Below, piece after piece: positions 38,390 through 50,683 of a stretch of 64,000 nucleotides of DNA. The stretch comes from Manis javanica. Taxonomy: Eukaryota > Chordata > Mammalia > Pholidota > Manidae. The translations under genes were made by a program, and so were the position numbers. Positions within the stretch are counted from its first letter, which is position 1, and each line of letters starts with the position of its first letter. The DNA is taken from contig NC_133167.1 in assembly GCF_040802235.1 (NCBI RefSeq), positions 96,210,001 to 96,274,000 on the forward strand. Reading direction: 5' to 3'. Under the pieces are notes generated by a model. That model searched no databases, was not told the origin of the DNA, and worked only from the letters and a program-made list of their open reading frames with translations.

Positions 38390-39215
38390 TGGAGTCATTT
38401 ATTCTCTTCTGTATTGATTTTACATGCTCTGTAGTTTTATGGAAACCAATTATTTTCTTATTATATGCAGTACAATTTTTGGCTTGTCTTTTCTTTCTCT
38501 GTTTTATATATTTAGATTCCAATAAATATTATTTAATGTAGTAAAATTCAATCTTTTCCCTATATATTTTTGTCCCATTCAAGAAATATTTCCCTACAGG
38601 GAAATTATAAAGATAGCCTCTTTCACTATTTTTTCTAGTTTTCCAAGTTGGCATTAATGTTTGGATCTTTAGTTGACCAGGAATTGAATTTTGTTTCATA
38701 CAAGTCAGGCACAGATCTCATTCTTTTCCATATATGGATGAATAGTTTACCCAGAATAATTAAGAACATCTTTTCCAACTTTCTATCATACATCATGCTT
38801 CCATACACATGTTGGTCTACTCTAGGCTCTGAATTTTACTCTATTTCTATTGTTCTATTTGTCTATTCCAGAACCATTACCATCCACTTGTTTGGCATAA
38901 TGTCAGGATACTTGGTGAATTTTCCCATCTAGTTCTTTCTTCTTCAAGCAGGTCCTTTTTTATTTGCTTTTTTCCTCTTACCTTCCATGTCATGGAAGTC
39001 AGCCTGTCAAGTTCTACTATAAATATAAATATATAGAAACAACAAACAAATTTTAAAATCCTGATGCTGTTTTAATTGGAATTACATTGACTCTAAATAA
39101 GGCTGGGAAGAATTGGGGTTTTTTTTTTTGATACCCAATCAATGGGTATCATGATTTTTTATTCATGAAGATGAAATCTCTTGTCACTTGCTTGTACCTT
39201 TCTTAACATTGCAGT
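38390..39215 (-). mobile_element. Old L1 fragment, antisense
   Basis: The plus strand shows the reverse complement of L1 coding sequence: CATTCTTTTCCATATATGGA, then a TTTACCCAGAATAATTAAGA block, then GTTCTATTTGTCTATTCCAG and CAGAACCATTACCATCC, all in the order expected for antisense L1. A later GGAATTACATTGACTCTAAA segment also matches. It is diverged and has no long frame. The ends are approximate. Two shorter plus-strand frames inside it are artefacts. Confidence 0.7.
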
Positions 39216-39224
39216 GACCATGAA

Positions 39225-39620
39225 AATGCACTTCTCTGATCTGACTGTAGAGGGCAGAGCTGGCTGATGAGTGGGTCCATCACCACCTGGCAGCTGGTGT
39301 CGCATTGCCCCAGGTTGCTCCTGGGCTGATGACTGAGCACAGTGGGAAACTAAGGCAGGCCCCTTCCTGCTTAATTCAGGGCTCCTCTGACAGGTAACCT
39401 GGGCTCAGGGCCTCCCTGGTGGCCGGGCAGAAACCTTCTTAGACCTGCTTTGTGGTCTGAGATTATTCCTACCCAAACCGCCCTCCTTCCCTCTCTCCTT
39501 CCACAGGCATCAGACCTGAGTCACAGTCTAAGGCTCTCCTACTTTCTACCCCTTCATCCTTCAAAGGTTTCCCCTATCATGTTTTGTTGCAGATTGCATC
39601 TCAGTGTCTGCCCTTTGCAG
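39225..39620. repeat. Possible LTR-like or other repeat, unassigned
   Basis: A relatively GC-rich block (GCTGATGACTGAGCACAGTG; CTCAGGGCCTCCCTGGTGGC; ACAGTCTAAGGCTCTCCTAC) that reads like a mammalian LTR or L1-untranslated sequence. I cannot name it and see no gene in it. Confidence 0.3.
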
Positions 39621-40834
39621 TATCCAAATGAACACAATGCTTTTCAAAGAGTTTTGCAATTTTCCTCCAAAGTTATCTGATTTTTATGAGATTTGTCCTA
39701 AATACTTAAGATTAAAAAATCATGCCTTTTGATTGCTATTGGGGTGGACAGATTGAACATAGGGACCAGCATATATCTTTGAGTACTTGCCTAGATCATG
39801 TATTCCTACCTCAAGGATGTAGAAAGCAGAAGAGAGACTGTCATAACCGTGCTAGGTCAGAATCCCTATGGGCATACAAAAGGCCCCTGGCCACCCTCAA
39901 CCACCCTCACAAGGCTAAGATTTAGGTTGCAGGGATAATAAAGGGAAAATAGCAGGACTCCTGACTCCGGCCTGCAGAGACTTAGGAACAAGTTGAGCAG
40001 AATCACAAAGCATCCAAGCTCAGGAATGGCATACAAACCTGGTTCTGTAAACCTAGAATTGAGAAATCAGAGTTCTAAATTGATCTCTTGGTTTCTTATG
40101 TATCAACCCCGAATTTTGGATGTTACCATAATGAGGCAAACCCTATGGATTCTGTCTGAGATTTTGGAGGTACCATTTCAGTAAAACCTTGCTGCCCAGA
40201 CAAGAAATCACTACAGGGTGACACAGCCTAGAAGAAACCTCCTAGCAATTGACCCCTAAGTAATAAAGATCATTTTCTAAGGGGAGAATTTTGGATGAGG
40301 TTATTCATAAATCAAATGAGGGAAGTCAAGAATGAGTAATTTCATTTTTTCTAACAAAACAGTCTTTAGTTTGAGGATCAATCTAAACTTGAGACAACGT
40401 TCTGGAACAACCTCCACACGAAGGAATAGAACAATCTCCCCGAACAGTGGCTGCCTGGGTCAGGCCAACCTGGGACACAGCACCAGCCCCCGTCCCTTGG
40501 CTCCCTGGGCTACGTGCTTACAGTCCTCTTATTGTGGAGCTCAGTGGCTCCCCATGTTCCAGGGCTGAATGCTAGGACTCCAACTGTTCACCCCACTTGT
40601 GAGATTTAGCTCATCGACTTGGATTCTGCCCCTACTTTGCAGGATGATAGGTGGTCCAAAGCCATGTTTTCTTTCATTCCATTGTTAATACCACTTGCAG
40701 TTTCAATAGGCCCTATCCTCTTGAAGTCTCCATTTATGAGCAGATATGCTGATCAGCAGTCCACCCTTCCAAAGATGTGATCGGTGTGTAACATTCAGGG
40801 AGGCTTTCAGTGAACTACATTACTATGGTTCTTT

Positions 40835-40992
40835 ATGCTGATTATTATTACATTACTGTAAGAGATAAGACCAGTGAATCTAAAGAAGGTTGAGTAATTT
40901 TCCTAAGCTTACACCAGGACTAAACTTGTGAAATGCAGTCAGATGAACCCAGGCGTTCTGGACTTCAGACCCTGTGTCCCTTCCACTGCACC
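40835..40992 (+). repeat. MIR-like SINE relic
   Basis: A GGTTGAGTAATTTTCCTAAG segment followed by ACACCAGGACTAAACTTGTG, GAACCCAGGCGTTCTGGACT and TGTCCCTTCCACTGCACC fits the MIR 3' half. Confidence 0.55.
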
Positions 40993-41810
40993 TTTTCACC
41001 TACCATGGTAAGCACTTATGTTGCCCTTTTCTGTGCTCAATCTGCAGGCGGCTGACCTTATTGCACCACATCAGATGCCTCAGTGCCAAGTGTGTGTCTA
41101 AACCTTGACAAGGTCCTCTCAACCAGACCCACCATCTGTCCCTGCCCTGGTCAGAGGGGCGTGTTATCCTCCCACCGCCCCTCACTCCTCTGCCTTGCTG
41201 ATAAATACTTGGAAAGCACAACCTCTGTGAGGGAAATCAACCGTCTCCCCTATTTTGCATTTTATTATTTCTAGTTCCTTCTATTTCCATTGTAAGCGCT
41301 ACTGATTCTGAGATGCCACCATTATTTGAGAGAATATTCAGCTATAGAAAAAGTTTTACAACTAAGTTATGTTTCCTGTCTCCTATTTAATTTGTAAATT
41401 GTTTTCCATTACCTTTAATTTATTAAAATGTGCCATGAGAAGTCAGAAAATGCTCAGAGAGCCCAGTTAATATGCCCCGGCACCAACACTCAGGAAAGGT
41501 TATGCCTCCTCAGCTAAGCAGATGCTTAAGTCACTTAAGGCTCATTTTAAAGTTCAAAAATGAAATTATTACTGCATAGGGACATCAGCACAGTGCTTAA
41601 AGGGTACCACAGGAAAGCAATGAGTGATATTTTACATGAACAAATACCTTTTAATGGTCTATTAACAATTCTATGTTTGAACCACACATTATCTTCTAAA
41701 TAGGGCATTGTTCAGAAGCACTGGACTATAATATTATCTATTACATTACCAGTAGAATAAAGTGATAATTTCCAACGATGGCTGGAGACAGGTTAAGGAG
41801 TTTGGGGCAT

Positions 41811-41829
41811 GAGAGAGAGAGAGAGAGAG
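41811..41829 (+). repeat. (GA)n microsatellite
   Basis: About nine GA units followed by GGGTGGG. It encodes only a low-complexity shadow frame on the other strand. Confidence 0.95.
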
Positions 41830-44800
41830 GGTGGGTAAAGAGATCTGTGATGTACAAGGATACTCGAAGAAGACTGACACTCCACTTGGGTCCAGGTAAG
41901 TCACAGCACCAGAGAGCAGGATAGAGGGGCTGCAGTTCTCATGGTCTCTCAATATGAGCAGGGATACATTAGGGTATACTGGGCAAGGGGACCCAGCTAG
42001 ACTGAAAAGGGAGAGGCTGTTGGCACAGACTTAGTGGGACCATAGACCCCAGCTGGGCAGGGTCCCAGGAGCCCCAGGCAGGGAAGCCCTGCAGTAATCA
42101 GACGCTGAGGCAGACGCACAGGGATTTGGCCAGTGTATGCAGTAGGACTAATAGGACACTCAGAATTCTCAACAAATAGGATAGGTGCCAGGATTCTGGC
42201 TGCATGCATGATTTGAGATCGCACCTGCTTGGTGGGGATTGGGTTTCTAACATGGGTTCAGTCTTACTTCACGAACTGGCCAGACTGAGTCATGAAGTAA
42301 CAGAGCCTATTTGTTAACTAAAGCTTTGGACAGATTATGAATCCACTCGGCACATCTACATCGTGGAAATTCTTCCTGTCCATCTCTTGTTTAACAGTCT
42401 TATCTCACTAGTCAATGCTTGCCTATTTTGAGGTCTTAGTAAATGTATGGTGGTGTTTTCTTGGAAACTAACTTGTAAGATTAGCAGCTGTAATGGAACA
42501 TCTTAGAGAGAATGGGAACTGTATTAGGTGAATGTTTTTTTTGTAGATTTAGAAGAGGAGAGTAAGACTCCTCAGTGAGTGACAGTGAAAAAATAAAATA
42601 AAATGTGATCTGTGATGTACAAGCAATTAACAGGCCTTCAATGACAGGTCAGAGCCTGAGCGGGAAGAGACTGAGGCGAGAGGTATCTGAGGGGCAAAGG
42701 GTCAGTAAGATCTAGCGTGACCTTCCTGGGGGCTGCAGGATTCAACTGGGGGACACTTCATACTGGTTCTGAGCTGGCTATGTTAATGGAATCATCAGTG
42801 TCCTTGAATCCTCAGGCTTTATGTTTGTGGTATTTTGGTCACGATGGAATGTGAGTGGTGTCGCAATAGGCATTAAAGGAGAAGAGTCGTACTCTCGGAA
42901 CACTAAGATGAAACCTGAACTTAACTGCCTCAGAGGAAGCGGGAATGGCAACCCCAGCTCACAAGGGAAGCATCAGGGCTGTTAACACCAGTAAAATTCC
43001 TGGGGACACCGTGGGGGGACCTAGGTCTCCTTCTGCTGGGGGGCGGGGAGGGAAATCAATCTGTTTAATGTAAGTTTAAAGGATCTCTTAGTTTTCAGAC
43101 TTCCCAGTTCCAGACCATTAGAGCAAAAAGAAATGATCTACACATATTATCTTCCCAAATTATAATTCAATATGAACCTGATGTTAAAATTATATATACC
43201 CAGATCTTAAAGAATTTCTGATCACTATAAAGACACATTTATAATTCCTCAAAATGACGAATTCCTTAAATTAGTATCTAAAATGTACTTTCATGTCCTA
43301 AAAGTTATATTTCAAAACTTCTGTGGTAGGGAGCTAGAATTTCAACACCCAAGAATTAAAGTGGATATAAAGATCTCTGTCCACTGTCCTGGTTACTATA
43401 GCTTTTAATAAGTATCCCTTCCGTATGTGCCTTTCAGCGAGAAATCTAAGTGCCTTCTTACATAATACTAATCTTAAAAAGTTCCCTCAATTGCTCTCAC
43501 ATTATTTTATTGATTTTTACAAGTCTATAAGTACTTTTGTTATCCCCATATACATGTGAGAAAATTGATGCTCACGGATTGACATTTATGGAGTTTAAAC
43601 TTTGATGTGGTGAACGAGCACCAAATTCAGATCTGACCATGAGAGCTAAGGAACAGAAGGTACTGGGAGGTGAGGGCTGAGCCCAGGCACCATGGTCTGG
43701 GCCAAAAAGTGTTTCCCTGAAACTTCCCACTCAAAACCTCAAAACGTGCCTTTTATATGCAAAGGTGGGCCTCCCTTAAGTCTTTTAAGGAAAGTATGGA
43801 AATTAAAGCAGAGTCTCTATCACTAATGACACTGGCACCTGGCTATGTCATAACATGAATTATACAATAAAGCAAGGTAATTATGCCAAAATGATGAATC
43901 AGAACTACTAAGAAACCTATAATATTATTACCACATATTAAAAATCCATCCTGCACACATGTATAATTCTATACTTGGGATTATACCAAACCAGACTCAC
44001 TCCTGAGTATAAACTAAAAACAAATTCTCTCTACTTCACTCTCATTTTCCCTTCCTGAAGAGCAATAATAATAATGCTAATTCAAATGTTATTAGACTGC
44101 AAAGCTTACAGATTTTCGTATCAGAATCTAATTTTACCACAACTTTGACACCATCAAGCAGGAGTCAAGGTGTATTATCTTACCATAAAGATTAGAAAGT
44201 GCCATTGGCTTGCTTAATTTCACACCACTCAGCAGGGGCATCGTGAGGCCCCAAACCAGATCGTGGGACCTGCTCTAAATTGCTGCGGAGCAACAGGGAG
44301 GAATATCACTTTCGGCCTAAACCCCATAATCAAGCCAAGCAGATGCCTGGTATTATGTACATCAAGCCTGCGTATAACCAGTTTTTCTTTCGGCCACCAT
44401 CACCGTTAGATATTACTTCCCTTTCCACGGCTTTACATTGGTTCCCAGATGCCTCTTAAATGCAATTAAAAACTCCGAGTTGGAGTTTTTATTCTAGCAA
44501 TTGGTTAGTTTTCAGCTCTGAGTGTTCTACCCAGGCTGTTAAAGTCTCACCTGTGCCTGGCCCTGCCTGACACAAATCTCCACGCCAAACCACATTCTTC
44601 TCCTTGTAGATCATAACCACTCGCCAAGAAGGGCCCAGGGTTCTTCCTTTTTCCCTTCGTTTCCTACGGCTCCGTGGCTGTCCACGGCGGGCCCGGGGGG
44701 CTCCGTGCTGCGTCGGGTGCTGGCTGAATGACTTAATGAGTAGATGGTTTGGATGAAGACCTCGGCAAGTGTTCTCTAGGTCTGGACGGTTTTACTTTAA

Positions 44801-45414
44801 CAGCTTTTAAACTGAACCCCAGGTCTTTTCCGGAGTGGGAGAGGTGGGGAAGCAAAACACTGGAGGGAGGAGAGAAAACTACTCAGGGGAGTGACCGGAA
44901 CTTGGGAAGCAGATTCCCGGGGAGTGTTTCTGCCAGGGCTTCTGGATCTGGGATGTCTGCGTGGTGCCATCTAGGACCCGTCTCTGTGAAAATTCCTCTT
45001 CCTTTTCCTTTTCTTTTCTTTCTCTGAACTCCAGGGGCGCCCAAGAGCTGGCTCTTTACCTTGGGCGAGCCAAGCACCCCCAGGCGGCCGTGGAAATGGC
45101 CCCCTTCCTGTTTTTAATGTTTTCCAGGTTTCAAGGTAATTTCTTCACTAAATTAGACTAAGCTGATTCACACAGCATTTCTCTCTTCCTAAAGTTCTGA
45201 GTACATTAAAAGTTCTAGATACACAGTAGGACGCCATCAATGAGGCAGTGGCGTGTGGAGGTCTCAGAGCCACATCAAAATGCAACTTCCAAACAAAAGC
45301 AACCTCAAATCATTCAGTTTCTTCACTTAGATTAACACCATCCAATGTGGGAGGGCTCGTGAATATTAGGGGTCCTTGACAATAACTTGTTAGTAATTCT
45401 AGTTCACATGTGCT

Positions 45415-45585
45415 CCTCACAGTAATGCTCTGAGTCACTAAGTCACATAGGATCACTCCATTTTATGTGCCAGAATTTGAGGAATAGAACCTAAATCACT
45501 CCCCTTAAGAACGTGTGGCCAGCAAGAGGCACAGTCAGGACAGAACTGTGGTTCCTCCCCATTCCCATCTGGTACTCTGACCGAA
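45415..45585 (+). repeat. Possible MIR relic
   Basis: CACTCCATTTTATGTGCCAG, GGCCAGCAAGAGGCACAGTC and ATCTGGTACTCTGAC resemble a diverged MIR in plus orientation. The 79-codon antisense frame here is not a gene. Confidence 0.4.
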
Positions 45586-48500
45586 TCATACAGCTTCGTA
45601 CGAAATATTAACCTTTTCCTGAAATGACACAGCCTTCCTCGCCCCTTGGGGCACGTGGCAAATAATAAATTGTTGGAGCTGTTCATCTTCACAAGGAGAG
45701 CATTAGCGCAGGGAATATTAGGTGTTTGTGCTTTATCTTAGTGTGGTATGTTTCTCACTGTTAATGAATAAAAGGTAAATGATATTGTAATTCTATTTTA
45801 AAATGAAAAATAAAACAGTGTTCTGACATAGCAAATGTTGGTTTTGTTGTGTCACATAAGCCAGTTTTATGGGTACAGATCACCCCCAAAGATAATTTGA
45901 GTACACAGGAACAGAGAGGAAAATGTTTATGCGATAAACTTGTTCCCTTAAATTTCTTTGTATTTTCCTTAACACCAGCAAGGTGGAATGAACATATTTT
46001 TAAGTAGGTAGTCAACTTTAGAATGTGAATATTAAGACAAAAACAATTGTCTTCTTAAAGTCCCACAAGCCATTTTTTCCCAACTAGTTTGTTATCTCAT
46101 TTCTTTACCATAAGATGTTAAAAAATCACAAACTGACTTACCTTCTAATTCAAAATTTTCCACATATAATGAAGAGATCATTAGCAAATGTGCTGTTTCT
46201 TGGATTTCCTGTTTCTTTCTTCTGTCCTTCCCTTGGTCTTTTTCTTTGCTTTTTCTGAACACTCTCAGGTGATGGCTTTTACTCCTTAATCTCCTTGGCA
46301 GCTGACTTGGGTATGTGAGCAATTAGTTTTCTCAGTCAGCAGGCTTGACTTCCCTAATAGGCCCTTATTCAGAAGAGGACCTGTTTTTTCACTATATTCT
46401 GCCATTGAACCTTTAAAGGACAAAATTGTATGCAATTTAGCAAAAGAAAATAAATGCATAATTTATGTTATTAATTTTATTACTCATTTTAAGGAAATGT
46501 TGTAAGTATGAAGCATAAAAGGCTTTTTTTTTTAAGTTGAAATGTTTTACAGGTTTGATTGAACTTACTTGGCCCTAGAAAGGTTCTTAATGATGATTAA
46601 CAAATGTATTTGAGTCTATTTTTCTCCCTAACCTTAAATCACTCCAGGCATGTAATTCTACAGTTTTTCATTCAGGAAACCCCAAAGCACTTTAAGGGTC
46701 ACATTTAATTCTAGATACTAAAAGTAAGAGAGTAATTTCCCTTTTTAAAATCCTTGGTGTATTTGACATTTTCATAGAAAAACCTACAGCACAAAAATTG
46801 GATACTTAATGTAAAACTTCTAAAGCCTGGGTCTATGTGCTTCAGCCTCAGCACAGAGTTGCCTTTAGAAAGCACAGTTCAACAGCCAAAGTAATTGGAA
46901 ATTATTCCATTTTTTACTTACCTGCTTTATATACTGGAAGGTGAAAGCTTAGGTTCTTCTTAGGTCTTGGCTGTCCATGTATCTTGCCCTAGGCAGGTGC
47001 ATGATTTTCTGAATTCCCTGTATACAGGGCTTCTTAAAGACATCCAAAGAAACTCTACCCAGCTTTTCTTACCAGGCCTTGCACAGTCTATGGTATGTTT
47101 CATCTGTGACCTTTGACCCTGGGCGCGGGAGGGTTGTTGATCCCATTTGCAGCATTTCTGAGCAATGCTTGCTGCTCTTCCAGGTGAGTTCCAGGTCAGG
47201 CAAAACATTTGACCACAACTGAGTGCCTACATCAGTCCTTTGGGCAATCCTCAGACAAGTTAGAACTGCCCTAACAATCATTTGGAAGAAGGTCTGCTGT
47301 GTGTCCTCTGGAATCAGGGACCAGAGCCCCGAACTGGGACTGCTGGGGGCCACTGTCTCAAGTCCAAGACAGCTACAGGGACCGGGAAGTGAGGAGACAG
47401 GCATGAAGAGCAGTGCTACAAAACGTGCCCAGTTTTCAAGTTGCTTTTTTCTTAGCTCAACATTTGCTTAGTTGCTGTAAAATTGTTTTCCAGAGTCCTG
47501 ACAAAGTTGGTTCTGACAGTTCTCACTGGTTTTTCCATGTTTCTGTGGGGACTGATGTCTTGCCGATGGGTTTCAGCCTCAGGGACGTTCACTACGGCTT
47601 CAGTGAGGCCGAGGAATGACAATGTAACGCTCTTCGGGGAAAAGGGTTTACTACCCGGCTTGTTGTCCTGGCAATAGATGGGGCACTAGAATTACGTCTG
47701 TAATCCACCTTCGCCTCTGCCTTCTGTTTATATAATGACTCCATCAATAGTAGCTTATTGCCTACAGGTGTGGAAGCAGTGGCCTAGCAGCAGGCCAGTT
47801 ATATCATCAAGTAGTTTGGGTTCACCTGAGGATACTGGCCACGGGACCCTTCACTTTATCCACAAATGGGCACATGGAGCTGCCAACTCCACTATTTTGC
47901 TAATGTCACTCTCCCTATTTTTTTCCTTTTGTTTAAGAAACTATTCTAAATAATAACATACACCTAAAACAAGTCCTTTGTTAAAGATATAAAAGTTTAA
48001 ACACAACTTTTGTAAATGACATGAATAAAATTCTAAATATACTCTGTCAAACAAAAGACCTGATAAATACCACTAAGGAATACCAGGTTCCATTTTGTGA
48101 TGTGAGAAGACTGATTTGATTAAAGAAAAACACTTAAAAATCCATTACCTAACATTTGCTAAAGAAAATGTGGAAAGTAAATGTACAGTTAAAAAAAAAT
48201 TGGACTGTATTATGGCTATATGCTTTGTAAAAGCTGTATCTAGTGCCAAACAGATAATTCCTAAAATTCCTGTATTCCATTTCAACAAATTCAAAACTGT
48301 ATCAACATAACCGTGTCCTAATTATTCTTCCCCTGGAAACACTGTTAACTGTCTATCTGCCAGCCATTCCCTTCTTCCAGCTCTCTACCAGAAGCTTGAT
48401 TTCCTTTAGTTAACATGGGCCTTTGAGTTTCATGAGCCTTGAGCTTTTCGAACTCTGGAGTGTAAACACATGTATCATTCTAACGCAGTAGTGGTAAATT

Positions 48501-48799
48501 TGTATCTCCTGCCAGTGATTGGTTGATTATAAGCATTGCTGCAATCCTGAGCACATGAGTTTATGAGGCTCCAAATGTTCTATTTTCTTCTTGATAACAA
48601 GTATTACATATGATTCATAATAGAATATGACTCAATTCAACACTTTCCCTGAGACTACCATAGTTTATAATTTTTGGAAAAATTGGAAATTTTTACTTGA
48701 AATTATGTCTGCAGACAATTAAGGTGAAATATGTTTTGTTCTTAAATACCAACTGATTTTTTTCGTATTTTCTACCTCCATTTTCCTTCACCTTCCTCT

Positions 48800-50443
48800 T
48801 TTTTAAAAATATTTTTTAATGCAAAAATTCTTTTTAATACCATCTTGTTTGCTATATGAAGGAAATGCCTAGATAGTGGAAATGAACACAGAGAAATAGT
48901 AACTAGATGAAGGTAAAGGCAGGGTTTGAGACACATCTGTCTACTTTCAGAGTTCATTCTCTAAATCACAAAATTACACTGCTGGAGGAAGTCACTTATG
49001 GTCATCAACTAGAAGAATGTCATATGATAAAAGTGCATTTTTAGCAGGTTGGTTCTAATAGTTCCAATTCTAAGATAACATTCTTGCTTTTGCAGGTGAG
49101 AGGGCAATGAGTCTACCATCTGGTTACTATTTTTCAAGTGAGACATCAGGATAAGAAAAATGGTTAAGCTCATGCTTTTACTTATCACATTATTAAGGGA
49201 AGACCAGTAAAGCCCTTCGACAGTAGTGCTATTTTCTATCCACATTCTTCTGGGTTGGGCTTGGGAAACGAAAATTACGTTCTTGTTAGGGCTGAGATTA
49301 GATTCAATTGGCCTTCAACAGGAATCACTGGTCTTGCTGCCTGTACACCTGGACAGAAGGATGTAGTCAATGGGCTCCAGGGTGGCCTCTCACTCTAGGA
49401 TATGCCCTTGGGAAGGGCTGACTGTTACTAAGGTACTGGGAGTACTCAGGGTCATTGACCCTTTAGGGCTGAAGATGCCTCTCTCTCTGGTTGTAAATGT
49501 TGATTGACTTCATCAAAGACACCAAAAAAGGATAGCTGAAGCTTCCCTCTGCACTTAAGATACCTGGGTGCTGTTTCCTAAAATGGAGTAATTGGATGTA
49601 TTCACATTTTAAACACATTGTCCCAGAATTGTAACAAGCTAACTAAATTCAGCTCAATTAAAAATGCATAACAAACTAAACTCCATGTTTAAACTGATAT
49701 TGATGAGCCACCAATTATCTGGACATATGTAGGGATGGTGGGCATCTGCCTTTTCTCATATGTCCTGCTTTCAGTTAACTTTATAGTTCAGTAAGAAAGA
49801 TTGTCAATACATGACCATGTAAAATAACAACCATGTTATTAGTATCAATAACCATGTTATTACTGGCCATTCCAGTTATGGGCATGTAAAACCTCCTGAT
49901 GAGTTTTGCATCACAGCTAAAACTTATCATTAACATTGCTATTTAATGGCCAAGTTACTGCACATTCGGAGATCTTGAGAGCTGGAGAAGATTCTTCCTT
50001 TAAAAATGTGTATGGATTGGAGATTTTGCAAACTTGGCACAATCCCAATCCTCTCATTATTTATAAAGTAGTCAAACTAATCAAAGAAGACAAAAAGTAC
50101 CAAAATTGTAACCTTGTGGTGAACATATAAATTGGAGCCAATGATTAGAATGTGTTTCCATTACCACTGGCATTTGTAGTCTAGAAGCCTTGAACTTCAA
50201 TATACTCAATTCAACATATGTCATTATTAGAAAATCCCATTTAAAAACCTAAAGAAGTTAAAATGGTTCAAATAGAGACATGTAGTTAAGTATAAGGGTG
50301 TTCAGTATGCTTATCCAGTGATTTTTAAATATTCTTTTTTGGACAATATTATTAATCTCTTAAATATTAATTGAAATGATTTTAATGGAACAAAATGATC
50401 ATTTTGCAACAAAGATTTATAAATGTGAATGAAAATATAATAA
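48800..50443 (-). other. MSR1: Probable MSR1 3' untranslated region (left end unresolved)
   Basis: Sequence following the MSR1 stop on the minus strand must begin the 3' UTR. I found no AATAAA (TTTATT on the plus strand) in this interval. Possible ATTAAA signals lie at 50,381-50,386, 49,942-49,947, 48,833-48,838 and 48,815-48,820, but the sequence alone does not choose between them. The left boundary given is nominal. No reading frame here looks like a protein. Confidence 0.4.

Positions 50444-50683
<240 letters not shown>

Larger units (their letters stand above)
39621..48799. other. Intergenic DNA downstream of MSR1, no gene recognised
   Basis: Contains the MIRs listed above and a GC-richer interval at about 44,630-45,100 with several CpGs. 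At 46,960-47,404 two overlapping minus-strand frames (82 and 111 codons) show no domain or start context that would support a gene. The far right may include distal MSR1 3' UTR. Confidence 0.5.

Noticed and set aside
38648..38932. 94-codon plus-strand frame
   Set aside because: It is the reverse complement of old L1 sequence.
44630..45100. GC-richer interval considered as a CpG-island promoter
   Set aside because: CpGs are moderate, no initiator or gene follows on either strand, and the frames have no recognisable product.
47069..47404. 111-codon minus-strand frame downstream of MSR1
   Set aside because: No domain, no polyadenylation or promoter context; the neighbouring 82-codon frame overlaps it out of register.
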